The notes: generated by a model not told the origin, from the sequence alone. Positions 16,906 to 26,949 are shown, numbered from the stretch's first letter. The stretch: DNA of 64,000 nucleotides from Bin55 sp965220235 (GCA_965220235.1 OZ244815.1:434001-498000); one strand, 5' to 3'. Made by a program: numbers and translations.

Positions 16906-17523
16906 TTGAAAGATCCGCTTGGACCTTTATTACGTCAGTTAGACGCACTCACCACACCGGTTGAAAACGCCTTCAACTTGACTGCAGGTGTTTTGATCTT
17001 TGCACTGATGGGACTCGGCGTCGTGCAGATTGTGCTCCGCACGGTGTTTTCAGCGCCGCTCTTGGGATATATCGACATCGTTGAGCTCAGCATGGTTGGG
17101 TTTGCAGTGCTCGCGATCGCATTTGTACAGCGCGTGGGCGGTCATGTGAGAATGGAGCTTCTAATCCAAAAACTGAGAGGACGCGCGCTCTGGTTTTTTG
17201 AGATGATCGGGAGCGGACTGGCGATTTTCGTCGTCGGCATCCTGATTCCTTCTTCATACGATCACTTCCAACGCGCGTTTGATTTTGGCGATAGCACGAT
17301 AGATCTTGAGCTGGCGACCTGGCCTGCGAAGCTCGTCGTACCAGTCGCGTTAACCCTATTACTCGTTCGCTTGTGTATTCAGTTCTTGGGGTATCTGCGG
17401 CTGCTTATTAATCCGGCATTACCTCAGCTCGCAATCCCGGCGCTGAAGCGACCCGAGGAGGTTGCAGCCGAAGAGATTCGCCTCGCGGGAGGCGAGGATG
17501 AATCGGATATGTCGGCCAGGTAG
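16906..17523 (+). CDS. TRAP transporter small permease subunit (DctQ family)
   Basis: A 205-residue protein with four membrane segments (about 22-45, 54-75, 98-118, 141-165), including the family pattern RTVFSAPLLGYIDIVELSM and the later MELLIQKLRGRALWFFE. DctQ pairs with DctM to form the sodium-driven TRAP permease. The start is TTG at 16906 with a weak binding site. The C-terminal tail of about 35 residues is acidic and probably cytoplasmic. It lies between the receptor and large-subunit genes in the usual order. Confidence 0.88.
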   Translation: MKDPLGPLLRQLDALTTPVENAFNLTAGVLIFALMGLGVVQIVLRTVFSAPLLGYIDIVELSMVGFAVLAIAFVQRVGGHVRMELLIQKLRGRALWFFEMIGSGLAIFVVGILIPSSYDHFQRAFDFGDSTIDLELATWPAKLVVPVALTLLLVRLCIQFLGYLRLLINPALPQLAIPALKRPEEVAAEEIRLAGGEDESDMSAR

Positions 17524-17529
17524 CGCAAG

Positions 17530-18885
17530 ATGGTAGATCCGTTCTGGGTAGGAATATGCGGCGTGGGACTACTCATCGCCCTAGTCGTAGTTGGTGTACG
17601 TGTATATATCGCTGCGGCAGTCGTCGGATTCCTAGGTTTGTTTTTACTCGAAGGGTGGGATGTCGCGGGAGCGATCGCGGGGACGATCCCACATTCGAAG
17701 ACGGTCACATACCCGCTCTCTGTATTACCACTCTTCATTCTGATTGGCTTTCTAGCGTTCCACGCAGGTTTAACGGGCAAACTGTTTGAAGCTGCACGTC
17801 GTTGGTTAGGTTGGGTACCTGGCGGTTTAGCTGTGTCGACCGTATTCGCGAGTGCTGGATTTGCTGCCGTGTCAGGCGCGTCGACCGCAACCAGTGCTGT
17901 GTTTTCGCGTGTCGCAATCCCGGACATGCTCGCAAATGGCTATGCGAAACGTCTGACAGCGGGTGTGATCGCAGCCGGGGGTACGCTGGCTTCCTTAATC
18001 CCACCCTCGGCGATTTTGGTGATCTACGCGATTCTGGTTGAACAGTCGGTTGGCAAGCTCTTGTTGGCTGGGTTGTTGCCGGGGTTAGTGTCGGTTTTGA
18101 TCTACACAGCGCTGATCATTGGGATGTGCATGTGGCGACCTGAGCTAGGTCAGGCTTCACGGGGATTCACTTGGCGCGAACGATTCGCGAGTTTGCCAGG
18201 GTCGTTGCCAATCTTCCTTGTCGTCGGCATTATTTTTGGTGCGTTGTATACAGGCATCGCTACGCCGACCGAGGCGGGTGCCTTAGGAGCAGCAGTGGTG
18301 TTCGCGCTCTATGTGTATCGAGCATGGCAACAACGCGACATGAAACAAATGGGTTTCCGTCTTAAGGACGCCATCACGGAAACCGCCAAGCTCACCATCA
18401 TGATCTTTACGCTGATCTGGGGTGTATTTCTGTTTGTTCGTTTTCTTGGCTTCGCCGGGTTGCCAAATGAATTCGCGAATTGGGTCGTGGGATTGGATCT
18501 GCCGCCGATCCTGATCATGGTGTGCATCTTGCTCGCGTATGCGGTACTCGGTATGTTCATGGATGCCATTGGGATGCTCATCTTGACATTACCGGTGGTA
18601 TTTCCTGCTGTCATTGCGCTCGGTTATGACCCGATTTGGTTCGGCATCATCGTTGTGAAAATGGCGGAGATTTGCTTGATCACACCGCCAATTGGATTGA
18701 ACTGCTTTGTCGTTGCAGGGGTATCGAGGGATTTACCGTCGGTCGACGGTCGCGATCCTGCGATTCCATTACAGGATGTTTTTCGTGGTATCGGACCGTT
18801 CTTTGTCGCCGATGTACTGACAGTTATTGTTCTATTGCTATTGCCTGAGATCGTACTTTGGTTACCAAATCAAATGGCGCAATAA
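17530..18885 (+). CDS. TRAP transporter large permease subunit (DctM family)
   Basis: A 451-residue protein with 11-12 membrane helices. DctM markers are visible: LPLFILIGFLAFHAGLTGKL, the SGASTATSAVF loop, AAGGTLASLIPPSAILVIYA, and the late ITPPIGLNCFVVAGV. This subunit carries the sodium-coupled elevator transport of the solute delivered by DctP. It starts seven bases after dctQ. No terminator with a T-run is seen after the stop. Confidence 0.94.
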   Translation: MVDPFWVGICGVGLLIALVVVGVRVYIAAAVVGFLGLFLLEGWDVAGAIAGTIPHSKTVTYPLSVLPLFILIGFLAFHAGLTGKLFEAARRWLGWVPGGLAVSTVFASAGFAAVSGASTATSAVFSRVAIPDMLANGYAKRLTAGVIAAGGTLASLIPPSAILVIYAILVEQSVGKLLLAGLLPGLVSVLIYTALIIGMCMWRPELGQASRGFTWRERFASLPGSLPIFLVVGIIFGALYTGIATPTEAGALGAAVVFALYVYRAWQQRDMKQMGFRLKDAITETAKLTIMIFTLIWGVFLFVRFLGFAGLPNEFANWVVGLDLPPILIMVCILLAYAVLGMFMDAIGMLILTLPVVFPAVIALGYDPIWFGIIVVKMAEICLITPPIGLNCFVVAGVSRDLPSVDGRDPAIPLQDVFRGIGPFFVADVLTVIVLLLLPEIVLWLPNQMAQ

Positions 18886-19065
18886 CGCGGTTAATCATGA
18901 CATTTTGGAGAGATGACAATGTATTGGCACATGCGAAATTTCGCCGCTAAAATACCTATAAAAATGTATAGTCAGCGTTTTTTGCTAGGCATTACATTCG
19001 TCTCATCGTCACATTTGGGTTTGCACGTAGCGTGCGATGGGTTAAACTGATAGGGTGTAAACAAC

Positions 19066-19569
19066 ATGATCAAACTCAAAGACTGCCTTGAGGACGCATT
19101 ACCGTCACATTTAGCTGTGAATCCGTTTCTTGACCTTTTCGCGCATTTAGCTCGCTGTGAAGCGAACTATTCCCGCTTGCGTAAATTGTTACGACCGCCG
19201 CGGAGTAGCGAATTTCAATCTCGCACCGTTGAGTTCCCGAACGGTTCTTCGTCGTTACGATTCGAGCATTCCCGCGTCAGCCGCTATACATCAAGCGTGG
19301 TGATTCGGCAGACATCAATCGAGACGTTGACGAATTTGAATTTAAAGCTCCATGTGTATCACGACACCCGCGCAGCGGAAGTGGTGAGTTATCAACGCCA
19401 CCATGATTTCCGAGTGTTGGAGACACGACCTGCGCCGCCGCGTACGCAAAGGTTCGAAAAGATTGAAATGAATCGATTCTTAACCGAGTTGCTTGATCAT
19501 TGTTTGACTTTCGGCTCAGCGATGCAAACTGAGTCGACGACCACAGAAGAACAAGGAAGTTCAGTTTAG
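19066..19569 (+). CDS. YqiB-like protein, DUF1249 family
   Basis: This 167-residue protein matches the DUF1249/YqiB family: CEANYSRLRKLL near residues 31-42, central strands LKLHVYHDTRAAEVVSYQ and the EKIEMNRFLTELLDHCL segment near the C-terminus. Function is unknown. The neighbourhood supports the call: in enterobacteria yqiB sits directly before cpdA and parE, as here. The frame is followed by cpdA after 27 bases. A 180-base gap upstream likely holds the promoter for the yqiB-cpdA-parE-parC run. Confidence 0.82.
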   Translation: MIKLKDCLEDALPSHLAVNPFLDLFAHLARCEANYSRLRKLLRPPRSSEFQSRTVEFPNGSSSLRFEHSRVSRYTSSVVIRQTSIETLTNLNLKLHVYHDTRAAEVVSYQRHHDFRVLETRPAPPRTQRFEKIEMNRFLTELLDHCLTFGSAMQTESTTTEEQGSSV

Positions 19570-19596
19570 ACCGAATCCAAGGACGGATACCTAGCG

Positions 19597-20370
19597 TTGC
19601 AAGAACACGCAGCCAAGCACACCAAGGACGGCACGTCGCTTTGGCTTTTGCACATCACCGACAATCACTTATTTACTGATCCTAAGGAAGGTCGGCACGG
19701 TATTAGTAGTGTCGATTCATTTCAACAGGTGTTGGTGTCAGCTACGGAATCGCGACAACCTGACCTAGTTGTGGACACAGGTGACATCGCACATGACCGT
19801 ACCCGTGAGGTGTACGAAATGTTTGCGTCGATGGTTCGCGAATTTGTTGACTGCCCGATGATCGCGACACCTGGTAATCACGATTTAGCTAAACCTTTCG
19901 ACGAGGTTCTCTCACGTGAATCGATCACGATGGGGAACTGGCGGATTGTTACGGTCGATACCCATATCGACGACAAAGTAAGTGGTGTGATCGATCGAAT
20001 GGAGATGAATCGCGTCGAAGAAGAATTAAAGGCAAACGAGTCTCCGACGTTGTTGATCGGTCATCATCCAGCGACCGAAGTAGGTTGCGCATGGATAGAC
20101 GAACATCGAATTGAAAACGGAGACGAGTTTCTGAGGGCAATGGCGCAACATCCGCATGTTCAAGCGTACCTTAGCGGTCACGTGCACCAAGCCTTCGAAG
20201 GTCATGCACATGGCATAAGACTCATGACGTCTCCGTCAACGTGTTGGCAATTCAAGACCGATTCAGACTCGTTTGCCGTCGATGAGCTTCCCGCAGGATG
20301 GCGTTGGCTTGAGTTAAGAGCGGATGGCGAGATGGATTCAACGGTGGAACGATTGGTCGTCGAAGGTTAA
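19597..20370 (+). CDS. cpdA: 3',5'-cyclic AMP phosphodiesterase CpdA
   Basis: A class III calcineurin-like phosphodiesterase with all metal motifs: Asp22-x-His24 (TDNHL), GD at 62-63 (DTGDIAHD), GNHD (93-96), GHH (155-157) and GHVH (194-197). CpdA hydrolyses cAMP to AMP and lowers CRP signalling. The TTG start follows AAGGACGG. Length (257) is close to E. coli CpdA. It lies between yqiB and parE in the conserved order; the small yqiA gene found there in E. coli is absent. Confidence 0.9.
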   Translation: MQEHAAKHTKDGTSLWLLHITDNHLFTDPKEGRHGISSVDSFQQVLVSATESRQPDLVVDTGDIAHDRTREVYEMFASMVREFVDCPMIATPGNHDLAKPFDEVLSRESITMGNWRIVTVDTHIDDKVSGVIDRMEMNRVEEELKANESPTLLIGHHPATEVGCAWIDEHRIENGDEFLRAMAQHPHVQAYLSGHVHQAFEGHAHGIRLMTSPSTCWQFKTDSDSFAVDELPAGWRWLELRADGEMDSTVERLVVEG

Positions 20371-20382
20371 CCGGATAGGAAT

Positions 20383-22290
20383 ATGACGGACACCTATTCA
20401 GCGAAATCCATTCAAGTTCTTAGCGGGCTTGACCCGGTTCAAGCTCGACCGGGTATGTACACGGATACCAGCCGTCCGAACCACCTTGTTCTAGAAGTCG
20501 TCGACAACAGTGTCGACGAGGCGTTGAATGGGAAAGCGTCCAAGGTCGTCGTATCGATCAACGAAGACGACTCGATCACGGTTGAAGATGATGGGCGAGG
20601 CATACCTGTTGACGAACACCCGGAATTGAAATTGCCCGGGGTCGAGGTCATCATGACGCGTCTGCATGCAGGTGGCAAGTTCAACGACGAGCAATATCGA
20701 TTTGCCGGTGGATTGCATGGCGTCGGCGTGTCGGTGGTAAATGCACTATCCGAATGGCTGACCGTGGAAATCAAGCGCGATGGCAACGTGTACTGTCAGA
20801 CCTACGAAAACGGCGCTGCGGTTACGAATTTGGTTGCTGACGGCACGGTTGGGAAACGCAACACGGGCACTAAGATCACGTTTAAGCCGAATGCGAAGTA
20901 TTTCGACACTACCCAGATCAGTCTCGCGAGATTGCGTCACGTGCTGCGAGCTAAGGCGATTTTGTGTTCAGGTCTAAACGTCGAGCTGCGCGCGAAAGAT
21001 GGCTTGTACAACGAACCGGAAAGCTGGCGTTATGACGATGGCTTAGTCGGCTACTTGCAGGAATCGATCGGTGAGGAGTGCGTGCCGGAAGAACCGTTCT
21101 ATCACAGCACCAACGGTCAGGATGAAACAGTCGAGTGGGCGTTGCAATGGAATCTCGGCGATGGAGATGTCATCACGGAGAGCTATGTAAATCTCATCCC
21201 TACGCCTCTCGGTGGGACACACGTGAACGGCTTGCGCTCTGGACTAACGGAAGCATTGCGTGAGTTTTGCGAGTTCCGCGACATCAAGCAAAAAGGCGTC
21301 AAAATCACGGCCGAAGATTTATGGGGACGCTGCTCATACGTACTCTCTGCAAAGCTCAAAGAACCACAGTTCAGCGGACAGACGAAGGAGCGACTGTCAT
21401 CAAGGGAGAGTGCCATTTTCATTAATGGCTTGGCAAAGGACGCGTTTAGTCTGTGGCTTAACCAGCATGTTGAACAAGGTCAGAAGCTCGCGACTTGGGC
21501 ACTCGCCAATGCACAGGCACGTGTGCAATCGCGTAAGAAAGTCGCCCGTAAAAAACTCACATCAGGTCCGGCATTACCAGGCAAATTGTCGGATTGCTCG
21601 TCGCAAGATCCGATCCAGTCCGAGTTATTCTTGGTTGAGGGTGATTCGGCGGGTGGTTCCGCGAAACAGGCACGTGACCGCGAATTCCAAGCGGTGTTGC
21701 CGCTGCGTGGCAAGATTCTCAACACTTGGGAAGTTGGTGTTCAAGACGTACTCGCTTCGCAGACCGTCGCGGATATCGCCGCTGCGATCGGGGTGTATCC
21801 CGGGTCTCCTGACATATCAGGGTTGCGCTACCACAAAATCTGCATTCTTGCAGATGCCGATTCGGACGGCTTACACATTGCAACGCTCCTGTGTGCATTG
21901 TTCATGAAGCACTTCAAACCGCTCGTTGACGCCGGGCACGTGTATATCGCCATGCCGCCGCTGTACCGCATTGACATCGGTAAGGAAGTCCACTACGCGC
22001 TGGACGAAGCCGAAAAGCAAGATGTACTTGAACGGTTGAGAGCGGAGAAAAAACGTGGTACGCCTGTTGTACAACGTTTCAAAGGTCTAGGCGAGATGAA
22101 TGCGTTGCAGCTGCGCGAAACGACGATGCACCCGGATTCAAGGCGACTCGGGCAGTTACAGATTGAAAAACCGCAGGCGACGGAGGAGAACCTCGATATG
22201 CTGCTCAGCAAACGTCGAGCTGCCAATCGTCGTGTTTGGTTAGAGCAGAAAGGCGACCAAGCTGATTTGAGTCAGACTGTCGATGGTTGA
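20383..22290 (+). CDS. parE: DNA topoisomerase IV subunit B
   Basis: The ATPase subunit of topoisomerase IV, which decatenates daughter chromosomes with ParC. The GHKL ATPase motifs are clear: EVVDNSVDEALNG, DDGRGIPVD and GGLHGVGVSVVNALS. The TOPRIM domain shows EGDSAGGSAKQARDR and DADSDGLHI, which coordinate Mg2+ for strand cleavage. Its 635 residues match E. coli ParE, and the absence of the GyrB insert supports ParE over GyrB. Its last bases overlap parC by eight, indicating coupled translation. Confidence 0.97.
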   Translation: MTDTYSAKSIQVLSGLDPVQARPGMYTDTSRPNHLVLEVVDNSVDEALNGKASKVVVSINEDDSITVEDDGRGIPVDEHPELKLPGVEVIMTRLHAGGKFNDEQYRFAGGLHGVGVSVVNALSEWLTVEIKRDGNVYCQTYENGAAVTNLVADGTVGKRNTGTKITFKPNAKYFDTTQISLARLRHVLRAKAILCSGLNVELRAKDGLYNEPESWRYDDGLVGYLQESIGEECVPEEPFYHSTNGQDETVEWALQWNLGDGDVITESYVNLIPTPLGGTHVNGLRSGLTEALREFCEFRDIKQKGVKITAEDLWGRCSYVLSAKLKEPQFSGQTKERLSSRESAIFINGLAKDAFSLWLNQHVEQGQKLATWALANAQARVQSRKKVARKKLTSGPALPGKLSDCSSQDPIQSELFLVEGDSAGGSAKQARDREFQAVLPLRGKILNTWEVGVQDVLASQTVADIAAAIGVYPGSPDISGLRYHKICILADADSDGLHIATLLCALFMKHFKPLVDAGHVYIAMPPLYRIDIGKEVHYALDEAEKQDVLERLRAEKKRGTPVVQRFKGLGEMNALQLRETTMHPDSRRLGQLQIEKPQATEENLDMLLSKRRAANRRVWLEQKGDQADLSQTVDG

Positions 22291-24544
22291 TACCATCGAC
22301 AATGATTTCGAGGGCATCTCGCTTCTCGAATACACGGAACGTGCGTACCTTGACTATTCGATGTACGTCATTAACGACCGTGCACTTCCCTTTATCGGCG
22401 ATGGTTTAAAGCCAGTTCAAAGACGCATCATCTATGCGATGTCGCAGCTTGGTATTACCTTCCAGGCAAAGTATGTAAAGTCAGCCCGCACGGTCGGCGA
22501 CGTAACCGGGAAGTTTCACCCCCACGGCGAAGTGGCGTGTTACGAAAGCATGGTGCACATGGCGCAATGGTTTTCGTTTCGCTATCCATTGGTTGACGGG
22601 TCAGGTAATTGGGGTGCGCCGGACGATCCTAAATCGTTCGCGGCACAGCGTTATACGGAAAGCCGCTTATCTCGTTGGACGCCACTATTACTTTCAGAGT
22701 TAGGACAGGGAACTGTCGACTATGTGCCGAATTTTGATGGCACACTCGACGAGCCAATTTGGCTTCCAGCTAAGGCTCCGTTCTTCTTGTTGAACGGCGC
22801 GTCTGGAATCGCAGTCGGGATGGCGACGGACATTTTGCCGCACAACTTGCGTGAGGTTGTTAAGGCGTGCGTAGCACTACTGGAACGCAAGTCCACGACC
22901 TTAGATGAACTAATGACCATCATCGAAGGTCCGGACCTGCCAACCGGCGGCGTGATCACCTCGACGGCTGATGAGATCAGGCAGATCTATGAAACGGGCA
23001 ATGGGACACTTCGAGGGCGCGCGAAATATGTTGATGAGAAAGGACTTGACGGTGGTAAAGAAGTAGTCATCACGGAATTGCCGTACCAAAGTTCGCCCGC
23101 CAAGATCCTAGAACAGATTGCAGGACAGATCGTCGCCAAAAAACTGCCCATGGTGATTGATGTCCGGGACGAATCCGACTACGAGAACCCGACGCGGCTC
23201 GTGTTGGTGCTTCGGTCAAATCGCGTTGACGTCGATCGCCTCATGCTGCACTTGTTTGCAACCACAGATCTTGAGCGAACCTATCGCTTCAACTTGAACC
23301 TGATTGGGCTTGACCGAAAACCGAAAGTTAAACCGTTACGCAACGCGCTATTGGAGTGGCTAGATTTTCGCCGTGACACGGTGCGGCGACGAATAGAGCA
23401 TCGACTTGAGTACATAAAGCGGCGACTACACATCCTGGATGGGATGTTGATCGCATTCGCAAACCTTGATGAGGTCATCCGGATCATCCGAGAAGAAGAT
23501 GAGCCGAAGCAGGTGTTGATGGCGCGATTCGAACTGTCGAGCGAGCAAGCAGATGCGATCTTGGATTTACGTCTTCGCCAGTTAGCCAAGTTAGAGGAGG
23601 AAAAACTCCAACAGGATCGACAAGAACTCTCGACAGAACAAGAAGACCTAAGTCGAATCTTGGGCAGTCGAAAACGTATGAACACGTTGATCAAGAACGA
23701 ATTGATAGAAATCGCCGAAGAGTATGGCGACGATAGACGCACCGAAATCGCCGGTTCGGTTGAATCGTCCGTGGCATATTCGGTAGAAGACCTGGAAACA
23801 AACGAACCCATAACGGTGGTTCTCTCACAGAAAGGATGGGTACGTGGTGCAAAAGGACACGATCTTGACTCGTCCGCATTACCCTATCGTGCGGGCGACG
23901 AATATCTCGCTCATGTCCACAGTCGAACGAACTTAGTCTGTAATTTCCTTGCGACGAATGGTCGAGTTTATTCAGTTCCTGTTCGTGAACTTCCTTCTGC
24001 ACGAGGTCAAGGTGAACCGCTTTCGGGACGATTCAATATCGATGCTGAAACTCAATTCGTTGGTGCATTCAATAGCGACGCGGGTAAAGTGCTCATGACT
24101 TCTCAAAAAGGCATTGGCTTTGTCGCGGATGTTGAGAGCGTAGTGGCGACGACGCGCAACGGCAAAGTCGTCATGAACCTTGAAACAGATAACGCACCGT
24201 TGGTGCCCGTTGCTTTCAAGGAAGGCGATTCAGTCGCGCTTGTTTCGAGCAAAGGTAATTTACTGGTTATTGATCTTGGCGACGTACCTGAGCAGAACCG
24301 TGGCCGAGGCGTCAATCTGATGAATATTCCGAAAGCTGCGTTTACGGCTGGCGAGGAATCGATGCTTGGTGCTGCCGTTGTCGGCGAGAAGGATTCACTG
24401 TACGTGGATTACGGAGGGAGGCAGCTAACGTTGCGTTATCGCGACCTAGACCCGTATCGTGGAAAGCGTGCGCAACGCGGTAAAGCTCTACCCCGGAACT
24501 GGCGCAACAACATCATTGGACTAAGTACAGAGTCACGTACCTAG
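22283..24544 (+). CDS. parC: DNA topoisomerase IV subunit A
   Basis: The DNA-cleaving subunit of topoisomerase IV. The winged-helix region contains ARTVGDVTGKFHPHGE (the quinolone-resistance region) and the catalytic tyrosine Tyr124 in QRYTESRL. A long coiled-coil region follows (about 350-470), then a degenerate C-terminal beta-pinwheel (VRGAKGHDLDSS, KGIGFVADVESV), as in ParC rather than GyrA. Its 753 residues match E. coli ParC. It begins inside the end of parE. Confidence 0.97.
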   Translation: MVDTIDNDFEGISLLEYTERAYLDYSMYVINDRALPFIGDGLKPVQRRIIYAMSQLGITFQAKYVKSARTVGDVTGKFHPHGEVACYESMVHMAQWFSFRYPLVDGSGNWGAPDDPKSFAAQRYTESRLSRWTPLLLSELGQGTVDYVPNFDGTLDEPIWLPAKAPFFLLNGASGIAVGMATDILPHNLREVVKACVALLERKSTTLDELMTIIEGPDLPTGGVITSTADEIRQIYETGNGTLRGRAKYVDEKGLDGGKEVVITELPYQSSPAKILEQIAGQIVAKKLPMVIDVRDESDYENPTRLVLVLRSNRVDVDRLMLHLFATTDLERTYRFNLNLIGLDRKPKVKPLRNALLEWLDFRRDTVRRRIEHRLEYIKRRLHILDGMLIAFANLDEVIRIIREEDEPKQVLMARFELSSEQADAILDLRLRQLAKLEEEKLQQDRQELSTEQEDLSRILGSRKRMNTLIKNELIEIAEEYGDDRRTEIAGSVESSVAYSVEDLETNEPITVVLSQKGWVRGAKGHDLDSSALPYRAGDEYLAHVHSRTNLVCNFLATNGRVYSVPVRELPSARGQGEPLSGRFNIDAETQFVGAFNSDAGKVLMTSQKGIGFVADVESVVATTRNGKVVMNLETDNAPLVPVAFKEGDSVALVSSKGNLLVIDLGDVPEQNRGRGVNLMNIPKAAFTAGEESMLGAAVVGEKDSLYVDYGGRQLTLRYRDLDPYRGKRAQRGKALPRNWRNNIIGLSTESRT

Positions 24545-24637
24545 GCGTTCACTCACGAATTGGCGAGGAGTGTCTATCATGCCTTCAAACCTAAAATCTC
24601 CCCGTCTTTAAGAGGGCGACTGCTAGCTTTCTGGCCA

Positions 24638-25210
24638 ATGGCTTCCTATTCAACAAATGAATTTCGACCTGGTCTCAAGGTGCTCCTTGAGGGGGATCCA
24701 TGTGTCATGCTGGAAGCGGAATTCGTGAAACCTGGTAAAGGCCAGGCGTTTACGCGGGTTAAGTTTCGTAATCTGATTACTGGGCGCGTTTGGGAACGGA
24801 CGTTACGTAGCGGCGAGTCGATGGAAGCCGCTGACGTCGTGGAGCGTGACTTGGATTACCTATATTCAGATGGTGATCTTTGGTACTTCATGACGACCGA
24901 CGACAACTACGATCAAATTGCTGCAGACGCCGCAGCTGTAGGCGATGCGAAGGACTTTTTGGCTGAACAAGCGCGATGCCAGATTACGTTCTGGAACGAA
25001 AATCCTATTTCGGTCAGCCCACCGAATTTTGTGAATCTTGCGGTAACAGAAACGGACCCAGGTCTGCGAGGCGACACCGCTCAAGGCGGTACGAAACCTG
25101 CTACACTCGAAACCGGAGCGGTGATCAATGTCCCGTTGTTTATCGAGATTGGAGATGTGCTTCGAGTAGATACACGCACGGGTGAATACGTCAGCCGAAG
25201 CAAACAGTGA
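24638..25210 (+). CDS. efp: Translation elongation factor P
   Basis: EF-P rescues ribosomes stalled at polyproline. I place the start at the ATG at 24638 (MASYSTNEF) although the frame runs back to 24560: with this start the modified lysine is Lys34 in FVKPGKGQAF, the same number as in E. coli, and the length is 190. The ending TRSGEYVSR-like segment (DTRTGEYVSR) is typical. Its stop overlaps the start of epmA, which encodes the enzyme that beta-lysylates Lys34, so factor and modifier are translationally coupled. Confidence 0.96.
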   Translation: MASYSTNEFRPGLKVLLEGDPCVMLEAEFVKPGKGQAFTRVKFRNLITGRVWERTLRSGESMEAADVVERDLDYLYSDGDLWYFMTTDDNYDQIAADAAAVGDAKDFLAEQARCQITFWNENPISVSPPNFVNLAVTETDPGLRGDTAQGGTKPATLETGAVINVPLFIEIGDVLRVDTRTGEYVSRSKQ

Positions 25211-26136
25211 GTGAAGGATGGCGGCCTACTGCCGCTATCGATACGCTCCTGAAGCGCGCCGAGTTGTTGGATCGGGCACGGACCTTTTTTCGTGATCGCG
25301 GTATTGTTGAAGTTCAGACTTCGACACTTGATCAGTACGGTGTCACGGATGTCGCAATCGAAAACGTTGCGGTAGCGGGCTACGGCTACCTGCAGTCCTC
25401 GCCTGAATACCAAATAAAGCGCCTATTGGCAGCTGGTATGCCTTCCTGTTTTCAAATTGGACCGGCATTTCGCGCCGGTGAGATCGGTCGATGGCACAAC
25501 ACCGAATTTACGATGCTCGAGTGGTATGAACTCGACGTTACGCTTGAGCAGTTAATGGCGAGTGTCGCCGCATTGGTGGATTGCCTAGTCGGACCTATGC
25601 CTGTTATGACCAAAACCGTTGAACAGCTTTTGCAAGACACATATGGCCTTAACCCTCATCATCCAGATGAGAGTCGGTGTCTTGAGATTTCGAGTGGAGA
25701 GGGATTTCAGAATGCGCGCGACAAATATGAAGCACTGGACTTCTTGATAGGTTCTGCCGTGGAGAAGCTTGGAGCCAAGAGGGTATTTCTTATCGAGTAT
25801 CCAATCTATCAGTCTGCACTAGCCAATACCGTACGTCGTGGCGATGTGGAAGTTGCGCTTAGATTTGAATTCGTGGTCGACGGGCTTGAGATCGCAAATG
25901 GATACGACGAACTGCGGGACGCTGCGGAATTTCGTCGAAGGTGTGACCACGACAACGAGCGTCGAATCCAGCTCGGCTTGCCTTCAAAACCAATTGACCC
26001 GAAGTTCGAAGCGGCGATGGTTCACGGCTTACCAAGCTGCTGTGGCGTTGCGGTTGGCTTAGATCGACTATTTGCGTTAGCGCTCGGCAAACATGCCTTA
26101 AGTGAGGTCGTACCTTTCGCCTTTAGTGGTGAATAA
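25207..26136 (+). CDS. epmA: EF-P-(R)-beta-lysine ligase
   Basis: A 309-residue class II aminoacyl-tRNA synthetase core without an anticodon-binding domain (EpmA/GenX/PoxA). Motif 2 is seen as CFQIGPAFRAGEIGRWHNTEF and motif 3 as CCGVAVGLDRLFAL. It activates (R)-beta-lysine and attaches it to Lys34 of EF-P. The GTG start lies within the efp stop (four-base overlap). EpmB, the aminomutase that makes beta-lysine, is not in this window. The 3' end overlaps convergent psd by 14 bases. Confidence 0.95.
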   Translation: MSEGWRPTAAIDTLLKRAELLDRARTFFRDRGIVEVQTSTLDQYGVTDVAIENVAVAGYGYLQSSPEYQIKRLLAAGMPSCFQIGPAFRAGEIGRWHNTEFTMLEWYELDVTLEQLMASVAALVDCLVGPMPVMTKTVEQLLQDTYGLNPHHPDESRCLEISSGEGFQNARDKYEALDFLIGSAVEKLGAKRVFLIEYPIYQSALANTVRRGDVEVALRFEFVVDGLEIANGYDELRDAAEFRRRCDHDNERRIQLGLPSKPIDPKFEAAMVHGLPSCCGVAVGLDRLFALALGKHALSEVVPFAFSGE

Positions 26137-26944
26137 CGCCGATCTGTTCCCCGAGTTTGAGTGAATGACCCGCTTCAAGCGGCTTTAACTCGCCGACCCC
26201 GTCCGGCAGAACCAGTATCGCGGTTGAACCAAGGCAAAACCGCGCCATTTCTTCGCCAGCTTGAAAAGGTCGAGGTGCGATGTCTTTCGCGACCACGACT
26301 TGCTTAGGTGGGCTCAGGTCATCCCATTCTGTTTGAACACTAGACACAATCATGGCGCCGACCATCGACATCAACATTTCGCCATTAGGTAAACGCAGAT
26401 GGCAATTGACGCGTACGTTCCGTTCATATAGACCATCGATGTTGTTGTGATTTGAAGGTTTCACCGAATGTCTAGTGCCTCCGATCCGTGACACCGCGAC
26501 GAGCTCAGCCTGAACGGGGGAATGTACGCGATGGTAGTCTTTAGGCGAGAGATAGATGATCGCGTATTGCCCAGACTCACCAATGCGCTTGGATCGTGTC
26601 AAATTGAATAGGTTGGTCGCGGTTCGCTTGAATTGAATGAGCGTGTTGTTCGTGTACCTACCGCTGATCGCGACGGTGCCGTCGACTGGCGAGATGATGC
26701 TAAGTGCGTCGCCGTGAATTGGTCGCGCAGCCGATTTGAGCTCGCGCGTAAAAAAGTCTTGAAAACTCTCGAACTGATCTGGCGCTTGTCGCACCGCGGA
26801 CGTCATGTCAACACGGTAGAACTTGATGAACTGGCGAATCAACCAATTCTTGATCGATCGGATTTTGACTGTTGCAAGCCATCCCGCACCTTTGGTCAGC
26901 CAGAAACTTGGTCCCCACGCATCGAACAATGACTTAGGCGTCAT
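26123..26944 (-). CDS. psd: Phosphatidylserine decarboxylase proenzyme
   Basis: Psd converts phosphatidylserine to phosphatidylethanolamine at the inner membrane. The self-cleavage motif LGST is present near the C-terminus, with cleavage expected between Gly239 and Ser240 to create the pyruvoyl group. Other markers are SPVDGTVA (about 86-93) and KDYHRVHSPVQ (about 133-143), which contain the conserved Asp and His. Length (273) is slightly short of E. coli Psd (322) at the C-terminal side but typical of pseudomonad-like enzymes. It follows the sulfurtransferase gene by five bases. Confidence 0.95.
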   Translation of the reverse strand: MTPKSLFDAWGPSFWLTKGAGWLATVKIRSIKNWLIRQFIKFYRVDMTSAVRQAPDQFESFQDFFTRELKSAARPIHGDALSIISPVDGTVAISGRYTNNTLIQFKRTATNLFNLTRSKRIGESGQYAIIYLSPKDYHRVHSPVQAELVAVSRIGGTRHSVKPSNHNNIDGLYERNVRVNCHLRLPNGEMLMSMVGAMIVSSVQTEWDDLSPPKQVVVAKDIAPRPFQAGEEMARFCLGSTAILVLPDGVGELKPLEAGHSLKLGEQIGVIHH

Positions 26945-26949
26945 GTGGC

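Noticed and set aside
18933..18944. Perfect 12-base palindrome GCGAAATTTCGC upstream of yqiB
   Set aside because: About fifteen such palindromes are expected by chance in a window of this size; no partner site or regulator adjacent.
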